A stretch of 10,744 nt of DNA from Acidimicrobiia bacterium (GTDB lineage Bacteria; Actinomycetota; Acidimicrobiia; Acidimicrobiales; AC-14). The DNA lies in assembly GCA_019243595.1 (NCBI GenBank), contig JAFAUA010000460.1:1-10744 (forward strand). Direction: 5' to 3'. A program made the translations under genes and the position numbers. Below the pieces are notes generated by a model. That model saw only the letters and a list, made by a program, of their open reading frames with translations, had not been told where the DNA came from and ran no database searches. Below, one piece after another: positions 1 through 7,171 of the stretch; positions within the stretch are counted from its first letter, which is position 1; each line of letters starts with the position of its first letter.

Positions 1-847
1 TAGGTGCCAGCAGGTCCATGACGTCGGCGCGACCGCCGAATGCGGCCAGCGGCAGCCCTCCGCCGATCACCTTGCCGAAGCACGAGCGATCCGGGATGAC
101 GCCATACCGCTCCTGGGCACCGCCCGGGCCGAGGCGGAACCCGGTGATGACCTCGTCGAAGATCAACAGGGCGCCGGCCGCGTCGCACGCGGCGCGCAGG
201 CCTTCGAGAAACCCCGGCGCCGGAGGCACCAGACCCATGTTGGCGGCGACCGGCTCGACGATCACGCAGGCCACGTCGTCGCCGACGTCGGGCACGACGT
301 TGTACGGCACCACGACGGTGTCGGCGACCGCCGAATCGGGCACCCCCGCCGACCCCGGCAGGCCCAACGTCGCCAGCCCGCTGCCCCCGGCCGCGAGCAG
401 GGCGTCGCTGTGGCCGTGATAGCAGCCGGCGAACTTCACGAGCCGATCCCGGCCCGTCGCGCCGCGGGCCAAGCGCACGGCGCTCATCGCGGCCTCGGTA
501 CCGCTGTTGACCAGGCGCACCTTCTCGCACGACGGCACCCGCGAACGGATCGCCTCCGCCAGCTGTACCTCGCGCTCGGTCGGTGCCCCGTACGACGTGC
601 CGTCGCCGGCTGCTTTGCGCACCGCCTCGACGACGCGCGGGTCGGCGTGGCCGAGGATCGACGCGCCCCAGGACTGCACGTAGTCGACATAGCGGCGGCC
701 CTCGACGTCCCAGACGTAGCAGCCCTCGGCGCGGGCAACGAAGTAGGGGTGGCCGCCCACAGACCCGAAGGCCCGCACCGGCGAGTCGACGCCGCCAGGG
801 ATGACGTCGGAGGCGCGCTTGAAGAGGCCGGCGTTGTCCGAGCTCAC
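1..847 (-). CDS. hemL: Glutamate-1-semialdehyde 2,1-aminomutase (partial, N-terminal 282 residues)
   Basis: PLP enzyme of the cytoplasm that converts glutamate-1-semialdehyde to 5-aminolevulinate, the second step of the C5 route begun by HemA. I translated 282 codons; the gene runs off the left edge, leaving about a third of a typical ~430-residue protein unseen. It begins [19 protein letters not shown]. Visible family motifs are NSGTEA (114-119), the YHGHSD stretch (144-149), the cofactor-contacting DEVITGFR (231-238) and [10 protein letters not shown] (257-266), where K259 should be the Schiff-base lysine. The GTG start at 847 shares one base with the hemB stop (TAGTG). A GAGG ribosome site (854-857) lies six bases upstream, which supports this start. 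Related aminotransferases share the fold, but the combination with hemA and hemB makes HemL nearly certain. It is the last gene of the operon visible here. Confidence 0.96.
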   Translation of the reverse strand, partial: MSSDNAGLFKRASDVIPGGVDSPVRAFGSVGGHPYFVARAEGCYVWDVEGRRYVDYVQSWGASILGHADPRVVEAVRKAAGDGTSYGAPTEREVQLAEAIRSRVPSCEKVRLVNSGTEAAMSAVRLARGATGRDRLVKFAGCYHGHSDALLAAGGSGLATLGLPGSAGVPDSAVADTVVVPYNVVPDVGDDVACVIVEPVAANMGLVPPAPGFLEGLRAACDAAGALLIFDEVITGFRLGPGGAQERYGVIPDRSCFGKVIGGGLPLAAFGGRADVMDLLAP

Positions 848-1827
848 TACAGGCCTCGCTCGGCCAGCTCGCGCGCGAAGTACGTGAGGATCACGTCGGC
901 GCCCGCCCGCTTGATGGCGGTGAGGTGCTCGAGGGCGACGGCGTCGCCGTCGATCCAGCCGCGTTCTGCGGCCGCCTTCACCATCGCGTACTCCCCGGAC
1001 ACGTGGTACGCCGCCAGGGCCACGTCGAACCGGGCCCGGGCCGCCGCAATCACGTCGAGGTAGGCGAGCGCCGGCTTCACCATCACCATGTCGGCGCCCT
1101 CGTCGATGTCGAGGGCGATCTCGGCCAGCGCCTCACGCTGGTTGTGCCAGTCCTGCTGGTAGCCCTTGCGGTCGCCGCCGCCGGCGATCGTCACGTCGAC
1201 GGCGTCGCGGAACGGCCCGTACAGCGCTGACGCGTACTTCGCTGCGTAGGCGAGGATGGCGATGTCGGTGCGGTCGTCGCCGTCGAGAGCAGCGCGGATG
1301 GCCGCCACCTGGCCGTCCATCATCCCGGACGGCGCCACGACGTCGACACCGGCCTCGGCCTGGGCGAGCGCGGTCCGCGCGTACAAGTCGATGGTGGCGT
1401 CGTTGTCGACGCTGCCGTCCGGCCGCACGATGCCGCAGTGCCCGTGGTCGGTGTACTCGTCGAGGCACAGGTCGGCCATCAGCACCAGCGAATCCCCGAC
1501 CTCGTCGCGCAGATCTCGCAGCGCCACCTGGACGATGCCGTCGGCGTTCCACGCTTCGGAACCCTCGGCGTCCTTGCGGGCGGGGATGCCGAACAGGATC
1601 ACGGCCGGGATGCCGAGCCCGGCCAGCTCGCGCACCTCCTTGCGCAGCGACTCGCGCGTGTGCTGCACGACGCCCGGCAGCGAGTGCACGGGGGCAGGCG
1701 CGGAGATGTCCTCGCGCACAAAGAGGGGGGCAACCAGGTCGTCGACCGTCAGCCGTGTCTCGGCAACCAGCCGGCGGAGGGCCGGCGTCCGCCGGAGTCG
1801 ACGCATGCGCCGGGCCGGGAAGCTCAC
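847..1827 (-). CDS. hemB: Delta-aminolevulinic acid dehydratase (porphobilinogen synthase)
   Basis: Condenses two 5-aminolevulinate molecules to porphobilinogen in the cytoplasm. At 326 residues it has the usual family length. The two active-site lysines are K197 (in AKYAS) and K251 (in [10 protein letters not shown]); GGGDRKGYQ (216-224) is also typical. The metal-site segment reads [14 protein letters not shown] (119-132). It keeps C121 and C131 but has D123 where cysteine-rich zinc enzymes have the middle cysteine, so it is intermediate between the classic zinc (CxC...C) and aspartate-rich (AxD...D) types. The N-terminal arm (1-30) is basic, as expected for the octamer-forming arm. The GTG start at 1827 overlaps the preceding methyltransferase stop by four bases (GTGA). 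No clear Shine-Dalgarno is seen, so translation probably depends on coupling. A later ATG (residue 8, MRRLRR) is a possible alternative start. Confidence 0.97.
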   Translation of the reverse strand: MSFPARRMRRLRRTPALRRLVAETRLTVDDLVAPLFVREDISAPAPVHSLPGVVQHTRESLRKEVRELAGLGIPAVILFGIPARKDAEGSEAWNADGIVQVALRDLRDEVGDSLVLMADLCLDEYTDHGHCGIVRPDGSVDNDATIDLYARTALAQAEAGVDVVAPSGMMDGQVAAIRAALDGDDRTDIAILAYAAKYASALYGPFRDAVDVTIAGGGDRKGYQQDWHNQREALAEIALDIDEGADMVMVKPALAYLDVIAAARARFDVALAAYHVSGEYAMVKAAAERGWIDGDAVALEHLTAIKRAGADVILTYFARELAERGL

Positions 1828-2954
1828 GAGTTAGATGCTACGACCAGTTCAAAAACATCGAACAGCGACGGCAACACGATTCGCCGGCGTTCGGTGAGAC
1901 CCGCCCGCCGCCAAAGGGCGGCGAACTCGGACAGCGTCCTTTCCCTCCCGTCGTCGGTGAACGCCAGCATGAGCAGATCGGTCGCCTTGGCGAAGTTGCC
2001 GGCCGCGCCGCGTTCGATGTGCGGTTCGACGACCGCCAGGCGGGATCCGGGCTTCATCGCCCTCGCGACCGTCTGCAGGATGCGGGCGCACTCCTCATCG
2101 CCCCAGTCGTGGATCACGGAGAAGAGGAGGTAGAGATCGCAGCCGGCGGGGACGGATTCGAAGAAGTCGCCGGCGACGAACTCGGCGCGTTCAGCAACGC
2201 CGGTCTCGCTGAACACTCGTGCCGCGTCGGCCGCCAGGGCGGGAAGCTCGAGCAGCGTGCCTCGCAGCGCCGGATGCGCAGTCAACACTCGAGCGAGCAC
2301 CGAGCCGCTCCCGCCCCCGACGTCGCATACGTGCCGCACGCCTTCGAAGTCGTAGTGCTCGGCGAACAGGAGAGCCTGCACCCGGGAACCGCTGGCCATC
2401 GCTTCGTTGAAGGCAGCACCGGCCGCTGGGTCTCGCTCGTTGACGTACGTGAAGAAGTCACAGCCGTGGGCCGCCTCAGTCGCGCTCCCCTCACCGCGCA
2501 CGCGCACCTCGAGGTTCTTCCAGATGTCCCAGTTCCACGGGCTCCCGATGAGGAGCACCCACGCCCGCCACGACCAGGGGTGGTTTCGCCGGAGCACGTC
2601 GGTCACGGCGTTGTTGGCGTAGCGGCCGTCGGGCCCGAGGCGGAATACCCCCCGGGACGCGAGGTAGCGCAGCACGCGATCGAGGGCGTCCTCGTCGGCC
2701 CCGGTCTCCTCGGCCAATCGTCCGACGGGCAGCGGGCCGGCCTCGAGCACGTCGGGCACGCCGAGCTCGACTGCGATGAACAGCGCCTTGTTGTCCAGAA
2801 GGCCGAACATGCGGTCGAAGACGACCTGGAAGGGCACCGTCATCCGGTCCTGCGTTCGGCCGAGGGCGCGACGCGTGGCCGTCATCGCCCGGGTCACGGT
2901 GGGGGGTGGGACGATCGGTACCGGGAGGCCGAGCGCCTCGTGGACCTCGCTCAT
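1824..2954 (-). CDS. SAM-dependent methyltransferase, COMT/hydroxyneurosporene/BchU-like family
   Basis: A 376-residue class I methyltransferase of the plant-COMT-like family (Pfam Methyltransf_2 type). Residues about 45-125 look like the winged-helix dimerisation domain, including a VGRLAEETGADEDALDRVL stretch. The catalytic domain has DFFTYV (166-171), the SAM-binding DVGGGSG (211-217), HDWGDEE (282-288) with the histidine that is the usual catalytic base of O-methyltransferases, and VVEP (308-311). The first ~40 residues are an extension without recognised motifs. The substrate cannot be read from sequence. Members act on phenolics, polyketides, carotenoids (CrtF) and, for BchU, on C-20 of a bacteriochlorophyll precursor. 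It lies between cobA-hemD and hemB, joined by ATGA to the first and GTGA to the second, so it is made with the tetrapyrrole enzymes. A role on a tetrapyrrole is an inference from position only. The ATG at 2954 is chosen because it overlaps the upstream stop. Confidence 0.9.
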   Translation of the reverse strand: MSEVHEALGLPVPIVPPPTVTRAMTATRRALGRTQDRMTVPFQVVFDRMFGLLDNKALFIAVELGVPDVLEAGPLPVGRLAEETGADEDALDRVLRYLASRGVFRLGPDGRYANNAVTDVLRRNHPWSWRAWVLLIGSPWNWDIWKNLEVRVRGEGSATEAAHGCDFFTYVNERDPAAGAAFNEAMASGSRVQALLFAEHYDFEGVRHVCDVGGGSGSVLARVLTAHPALRGTLLELPALAADAARVFSETGVAERAEFVAGDFFESVPAGCDLYLLFSVIHDWGDEECARILQTVARAMKPGSRLAVVEPHIERGAAGNFAKATDLLMLAFTDDGRERTLSEFAALWRRAGLTERRRIVLPSLFDVFELVVASNS

Positions 2955-4408
2955 CGCTGGGAAAGCGCCGAGGCCAGGGCGTCGACTACGCCGTCGATGG
3001 TGTGCTCCTCGGCCACGACGTCGACCGTCAGACCCGCATCGCGCGCGGTCGCGGCGGTGATGGGTCCGATGCAGACGACGACCGGAGGGACGGCGTCGGC
3101 ACCCGCGACCTGGAGGAAGTTGGTCACCGTCGACGACGACGTGAAGGTGATGGCGTCGGCCTTGCGGGCTTCGGCCAGCGTTGATGGCGACGGCTCGGCG
3201 GGACGCGTCCGGTACGCCTCGACGACGGTGACCGCCCACCCCTTGGCGCCGAGGCCGTCGACGAGAACGTCCCGGGCCACCGCGGCGCGGGGCAGCAGCA
3301 GCCGGCCCTCACCCGATGGGAACGCCTCGACGAGCGACTCGGCGACGAACCGGTCGGGCACGAGATCCGCCTCGATCCCGAAGCGGGCGAGGGCGGCGCC
3401 GGTGCCCGGCCCGATAGCGGCAACCTTGGTCGTGCCGAAGTCACGTGCGTCGCGGAGCAACGCGCAGAAGCGGTCGACGCTGTTGGCCGACGTGAACACG
3501 ATCCACTCGAAATCGCCTCGTCGAAGCGAGGACGCGCTCTCCCACAGCCCCGCCCCGCCGTCGTCGGGCTCCCCGATGGTGATCGCCGGCAGTTCGATCG
3601 CCTGGGCGCCAAGGCGTTGGAGGAGGTCGACCAGTTCGGAGGCCTGCTCCCGCGCCCGAGTCACCACGACGCGACGGCCGAACAGGGGCCGGCTCTCGAA
3701 CCAACGCAGGTCGAGCTCGGCGACAGCGCCGACCACCATCGTGACCGGCGCCTCAATCTCGAGGCCCCCGAGCTGACCGAGCGTCGTCCGCACCGTGCGC
3801 TGCTCGGGCCTGGTCCCCCAGCGCACGGCGGCGACCGGTGTGTCGGCCGCCAGGCCGCCCGCGATCAGCCGTTCGGCGATGGCGGCACGCGTGGCGACCC
3901 CCATCAGAATCACGATCGTGCCGCCGACGCGGGCAACCGCCTCCCAGTCGGTCTCGGTCGCCGCCCACGGGTCCTCGTGGCCGGTGACGACCGTGAACGA
4001 CGTCGACTTGCCGCGGTAGGTCAGAGGCACGCCGGCGTAGGCCGGCACCCCGACCGCCGACGTGATGCCCGGCACGACTTCGAAGGACACGCCGGCGTCG
4101 AGCAGCGCCTGCGCCTCCTCGCCACCGCGTGCGAACACGAAGGGGTCGCCACCCTTCAGGCGCACGACCTCCTTGCCCTCACGCCCGCGCGCGACCAACA
4201 GCTCGTTGATCTCCTCCTGGGGCACGCTCGGGTGGCCAGGAGTCTTGCCAACACCGATGCGCTCGGCACTGGGCGGGGCCATGTCGAGCAGCGACGCGAC
4301 CGACAGACGGTCGTAGACGACGACGTCGGCACGCCGCAACACCTCGGCGCCCTTCACCGTCAGCAGATCAGGATCGCCCGGCCCCGCTCCCACCAGATAA
4401 ACGGTCAT
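2951..4408 (-). CDS. cobA-hemD: Fused uroporphyrinogen-III C-methyltransferase / uroporphyrinogen-III synthase
   Basis: A two-domain protein of 485 residues. Residues 1 to about 236 are the SAM uroporphyrinogen-III methyltransferase (SUMT), with VGAGPGDPDL (6-15), the RLKGGDPFVFARGGEE signature (83-98) and GITSA (114-118). It adds methyls at C-2 and C-7 to give precorrin-2. Residues about 244-485 are uroporphyrinogen-III synthase, which closes and inverts ring D of hydroxymethylbilane. That domain shows RRVVVTRAREQASEL (245-259), FTSANSV (305-311), the EAYRT segment with Y399, FTSSSTVTNF (422-431) and CIGPITA (446-452). Such fusions are known in actinobacteria and some Firmicutes. The order here places the enzyme that uses uroporphyrinogen III on the same chain as the one that makes it, at the branch between haem and siroheme/cobalamin. 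The ATG at 4408 overlaps the hemC stop (ATGA), and its own stop overlaps the methyltransferase start the same way. GGAG lies about 11 bases upstream. Confidence 0.96.
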   Translation of the reverse strand: MTVYLVGAGPGDPDLLTVKGAEVLRRADVVVYDRLSVASLLDMAPPSAERIGVGKTPGHPSVPQEEINELLVARGREGKEVVRLKGGDPFVFARGGEEAQALLDAGVSFEVVPGITSAVGVPAYAGVPLTYRGKSTSFTVVTGHEDPWAATETDWEAVARVGGTIVILMGVATRAAIAERLIAGGLAADTPVAAVRWGTRPEQRTVRTTLGQLGGLEIEAPVTMVVGAVAELDLRWFESRPLFGRRVVVTRAREQASELVDLLQRLGAQAIELPAITIGEPDDGGAGLWESASSLRRGDFEWIVFTSANSVDRFCALLRDARDFGTTKVAAIGPGTGAALARFGIEADLVPDRFVAESLVEAFPSGEGRLLLPRAAVARDVLVDGLGAKGWAVTVVEAYRTRPAEPSPSTLAEARKADAITFTSSSTVTNFLQVAGADAVPPVVVCIGPITAATARDAGLTVDVVAEEHTIDGVVDALASALSQR

Positions 4409-5292
4409 GACGCATCGAGCTCCGTTAGGAGTGCCGCGGCCCCGCCCTCGTCGAGCAAGTGGCGGGCGACGGCGCGTCCGACGGCGACCCCGTCGTCTCC
4501 CGCGTCGGCGTGGCGGAGCAGGGTGACGCCATCAAGGGTGGCGATCATGCCGGTGACAGTGATGCGTCCGTCGGCATCGATCGTCGCCAGCGCGCCGACC
4601 GGTAGCTGGCAGCCGTCGCCGATCTCCCGCAGGTACGCCCGCTCGGCTTCGACTGCCCGGCGAGACGGCTCGTGGTCGATGCGCGCCAGGGCGGCGCGCA
4701 CGGTCTCGTCGTCGGTCCGGCACTCGACCGCCAGCGCGCCCTGTCCGACCTGTGGCAGCAGCACCTCGGGGTCGAGCACTTCGTCGATGACCTGGGTGTG
4801 TCCGAGGCGGTGCAGGGCAGCGGCGGCCACGACGATGGCGTCGAAGTCCGCCGCTTTCGCCAGGCGAGTGTCGATGTTGCCTCGCAGCCCGCCGAACGTG
4901 AGATCGGGACGGGCCCAGGCCAGCTGTGCCCGGCGGCGAACCGATCCGGTGCCCACGCGTCCACCCGTGGGAAGCCCTTCCAGGGTCGAGCCCACCAGCG
5001 CGTCGCGAGGATCCTCCCGCTCGGGGATGGCGGCGATCACCAGACCGTCCGGCGACTGCGCCGGCAGGTCCTTCGCCGAGTGCACAGCGAAGTCGGCGCG
5101 GCCGTCGAGAACGGCCTGCTGCACCTCCTTCACGAACACGCCCTGACCACCCATCTCCCAGATGGCGACGTCGGTCCGTTGGTCGCCCAAGGTCTGGACC
5201 ACGACCGGCTCTACCGGCTCGCCCAGGGCGGCGGCGACCAGATCGGTCTGCAGCCGAGCGAGGGCGCTGGCCCGCGTGGCCGCGCGCATCAC
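4405..5292 (-). CDS. hemC: Hydroxymethylbilane synthase (porphobilinogen deaminase)
   Basis: Polymerises four porphobilinogens into hydroxymethylbilane using a covalent dipyrromethane cofactor. The length of 295 residues is slightly short of the usual ~305-315. The N-terminal RAATRASALARLQT replaces the common R(I/V)GTRxSxLA start. HSAKDLP (71-77) supplies the catalytic lysine and aspartate (D75). GTGSVRRRAQL (114-124) and RGNIDTRL (137-144) are the substrate/cofactor arginine motifs. C228 in DGCQLPVGA is the cofactor attachment cysteine. The C-terminal domain (~233-295) is complete. Two start codons sit side by side, GTG at 5292 and ATG at 5289, 6 or 9 bases after the hemA stop; no good Shine-Dalgarno is visible, so coupling to hemA is likely. 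The product passes to the HemD domain encoded next. Confidence 0.97.
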   Translation of the reverse strand: MMRAATRASALARLQTDLVAAALGEPVEPVVVQTLGDQRTDVAIWEMGGQGVFVKEVQQAVLDGRADFAVHSAKDLPAQSPDGLVIAAIPEREDPRDALVGSTLEGLPTGGRVGTGSVRRRAQLAWARPDLTFGGLRGNIDTRLAKAADFDAIVVAAAALHRLGHTQVIDEVLDPEVLLPQVGQGALAVECRTDDETVRAALARIDHEPSRRAVEAERAYLREIGDGCQLPVGALATIDADGRITVTGMIATLDGVTLLRHADAGDDGVAVGRAVARHLLDEGGAAALLTELDAS

Positions 5293-5298
5293 TCGCGC

Positions 5299-6558
5299 CT
5301 ACAGATCGAAGAGCTCGCGCAGCGCGTCGGAGAGGCGCTCGCCCTTCGGCGTACCGGCGGCGTCCTTCAGGTGCACCGTCGGGTCGTGCAGCAGCTTGGC
5401 CAGCACCCCGCGGGTCACGGCCTCGACGGCCTCGCGCTGTTTGGCATCGAGACCCTCGAGCCGGCCGCGATGCCGTTCCAGCTCGGCGACTCGCAGCGCC
5501 TCGGCGCGCTCGCGGAGCGCCGTGATCGTCGGCGCAACCTCGCGGGCGGTGACACTCTCGAGGAACCGCTCGCGCTCCTCGTCGATGATGGCGCGCACCC
5601 GGTCGACCTCACGGCGCCGTTCAGCGAGTCCGGCCTCCACGAACGCACGGACGTCGTCGAGGTCGAGGAGCTCAACACCAGGAAGCTCCGACACCGACGG
5701 GTCGATGTCACGAGGCATGGCGACGTCGACGATCAGCAGCGGCCTTCCGCCGCGAGCCTCGACAACCGGCGCCAGGTCGGTCTGATCGACGATGGCGGAC
5801 GGCGCCCCCGTCGACGTGAGGAGCAGGTCGACGTCGGCCAGGGCCTCCCGAACGCCGTCGAGCTGCACGGCGCGTCCGCCCACACGAGACGCCAGCGCCA
5901 CCGCCCGCTCCCAGGTGCGGTTGGCGACGAAGACCTCGGCGCCGTCGATGCCCGCGACCGCCAACGCCATGCTCTCGCCGACCTCGCCGGCGCCGAGCAA
6001 CAGGATGCGTTTGCCCTCGAGCGAGCCCAATCGGCGCTCGGCCATGTCGACGGCGGCGTGGGCCAGCGAGGTGCTGCCGCGGCCGATTGCCGTCTCCGTG
6101 CGCGCCCGCTTCCCGACGACGAGAGCCTGGCGAAACAGCGCAGCCAGACGCGGACCCGTCGACCCTTCCTCCTGTGCACGCTGCCACGCGTTCCGAACCT
6201 GGCCGAGGATCTCGCTCTCGCCGAGGACCACGGAGTCGACGCCCGCGGCGACCGAGAACAGATGGTTGACCGCGCCCTCGTCGAAGTACGTGTAGAGGTG
6301 GTCGCTGAAGTCTTCGGGAGCGATGAAGGCCATCTCGCTGAAAGCGTTGCGGATGTCCTGCACGGCGCCGTGGTAGCGCTCGGCGACGGCATACACCTCG
6401 GTGCGGTGGCACGTGGAGAGCACGACGACCTCGCCGACGTGCTCGCGCGCCGCCAGATCACCCAGCACCTTCGGCAGGCGGGTTGGAGAGACGTTCACTC
6501 GCTCGAGCAATTCGAGCGGGACGGTGCGATGGTTTAGTCCGACGACGACGACAGACAC
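5299..6558 (-). CDS. hemA: Glutamyl-tRNA reductase
   Basis: First committed step of C5 tetrapyrrole synthesis: NADPH-dependent reduction of glutamyl-tRNA(Glu) to glutamate-1-semialdehyde. With the GTG start at 6558 it has 419 residues, normal for the family. The N-terminus VSVVVVGLNHRTVPLELLER aligns with the usual GxNHxTAP start. The catalytic cysteine is C50, but the segment reads STCHRTEVY where most homologues have STCNR. GESEILGQVRNA (113-124), the nucleotide-binding GAGEVGE (189-195), DVAMPRDIDP (278-287) and the dimerisation helix ending in LLHDPTVHLK (389-398) are all present. The frame stays open further upstream, but that part is antisense-like and overlaps the previous gene. The chosen start has AGGGAG 11 bases upstream and overlaps the end of the sirC-type gene by 25 bases. 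HemA is often the flux-controlling, haem-regulated enzyme. Confidence 0.96.
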   Translation of the reverse strand: MSVVVVGLNHRTVPLELLERVNVSPTRLPKVLGDLAAREHVGEVVVLSTCHRTEVYAVAERYHGAVQDIRNAFSEMAFIAPEDFSDHLYTYFDEGAVNHLFSVAAGVDSVVLGESEILGQVRNAWQRAQEEGSTGPRLAALFRQALVVGKRARTETAIGRGSTSLAHAAVDMAERRLGSLEGKRILLLGAGEVGESMALAVAGIDGAEVFVANRTWERAVALASRVGGRAVQLDGVREALADVDLLLTSTGAPSAIVDQTDLAPVVEARGGRPLLIVDVAMPRDIDPSVSELPGVELLDLDDVRAFVEAGLAERRREVDRVRAIIDEERERFLESVTAREVAPTITALRERAEALRVAELERHRGRLEGLDAKQREAVEAVTRGVLAKLLHDPTVHLKDAAGTPKGERLSDALRELFDL

Positions 6559-7160
6559 GCCTGCAGGCGCTCCCTTGCATCGGCCACTTGGCCGTTTCTG
6601 ATCAGTTCGAGCATGTCGGAGTCGAGGGCCTTCTGCCAATTCAGCCCCTCGGTCGAACGCCCGTCGGCCCGCACCGCTTCCCGTTCGGCAGCCAGAAGAT
6701 CGGCCAGAACCTCGTACTCGGGGCCCACCTCGGCGGCGAGACGTCCCTTGAGCCATGACGCCAAAGCCGGGCTCCGGCCGCCGGTCGAGACCGCCACCAG
6801 CACCGGCCCACGCCGGACGATCGCCGGCAGGGTGAACGAGCAGTTCTCGGGGTCGTCAGCGCTGTTGACCCACACGCCGGCCGCCTCGCCGTCGTCGTAC
6901 ACCGCCTTGTTGGCCGCCGCCGACCCGGTGGCCGCAATTGCCAGGCGGTAGCCCGACACCTCTCCCGGAGAGTACGAACGCTCCTCCCAGGTGACGGACA
7001 AAGCTCGGACCTCGGGCCCGACACGTTCGGCGACGACGTGCACCTCCGCGCCGCACGCCACCAGCGCGGCCGCCTTCTCGGCGGCGACGGGCCCCCCACC
7101 GACGACCAGGCAGGACCGGCCCTTCACGACGAGGTTGACCGGATACTGCGGCGGGAGCAT
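6534..7160 (-). CDS. Precorrin-2 dehydrogenase, SirC / CysG N-terminal / Met8 type
   Basis: Oxidises precorrin-2 to sirohydrochlorin with NAD+, and in some family members also inserts iron to give siroheme. The protein has 208 residues, matching stand-alone SirC/YlnF-type enzymes; it lacks the methyltransferase half of CysG, which here is fused to HemD. It begins MLPPQYPVNLVVKGRSCLVV. The Rossmann motif is VVGGGPVAAEKAAAL (19-33). NSADDPENCSFTLPAIVRRG (99-118) carries D102, at the place of the catalytic aspartate of CysG, and VAVSTGGRSPALASWLKGRL (122-141) is a family signature. Whether it also chelates iron cannot be told from sequence. The ATG at 7160 follows the rex stop by 11 bases. Its last codons overlap the hemA start. 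Placing it second, before hemA, means siroheme/cobalamin-branch capacity is made together with early haem enzymes. Confidence 0.92.
   Translation of the reverse strand: MLPPQYPVNLVVKGRSCLVVGGGPVAAEKAAALVACGAEVHVVAERVGPEVRALSVTWEERSYSPGEVSGYRLAIAATGSAAANKAVYDDGEAAGVWVNSADDPENCSFTLPAIVRRGPVLVAVSTGGRSPALASWLKGRLAAEVGPEYEVLADLLAAEREAVRADGRSTEGLNWQKALDSDMLELIRNGQVADARERLQACLSSSSD
6570..6575 (-). promoter_or_regulatory. Ribosome binding site of hemA (AGGGAG)
   Basis: Read on the minus strand, AGGGAG lies 11 bases before the GTG at 6558, inside the 3' end of the upstream dehydrogenase gene. It is the reason to prefer that GTG over upstream in-frame codons. A 12-base perfect palindrome (6558-6569) separates it from the start and includes the first start-codon base. 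Confidence 0.5.
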
Positions 7161-7165
7161 TGGGA

Positions 7166-7170
7166 CCCCT
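7166..7170 (-). promoter_or_regulatory. Ribosome binding site of the precorrin-2 dehydrogenase gene (AGGGG)
   Basis: AGGGG on the minus strand, five bases before the ATG at 7160, in the short gap after the rex stop. It is one of the better Shine-Dalgarno sites of the operon; most downstream genes lack a clear one and probably rely on overlap with the preceding stop. Confidence 0.5.
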
Positions 7171-7171
7171 A

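Noticed and set aside
2955..3239. Upstream extension of the methyltransferase frame
   Set aside because: It would overlap cobA-hemD by nearly 290 bases and its translation is low-complexity Arg/Gly-rich. The ATG at 2954, overlapping the preceding stop as ATGA, gives a normal family length.
1755..3776. Very long open frame (673 codons) on the plus strand across hemB, the methyltransferase and cobA-hemD
   Set aside because: It lies antisense to three genes with full family motifs and reads as Arg/Pro/Gly/His-rich text without any domain. Such frames arise from the codon bias of GC-rich DNA.
4672..6537. Long plus-strand open frame (621 codons) antisense to hemC and hemA
   Set aside because: Same cause: it mirrors the third-position GC of hemC/hemA, has no recognisable motif and no promoter of its own.
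6558..6569. Perfect 12-base palindrome (CGCCTGCAGGCG) at the hemA start
   Set aside because: It has no loop, so it makes a poor RNA hairpin, and it lies in coding DNA of strong GC bias. It is more likely chance than an operator.
6559..6756. Upstream extension of the hemA frame
   Set aside because: The extension lies out of frame inside the precorrin-2 dehydrogenase gene and has no homology. GLNHRT just after the GTG at 6558 marks the true N-terminus.
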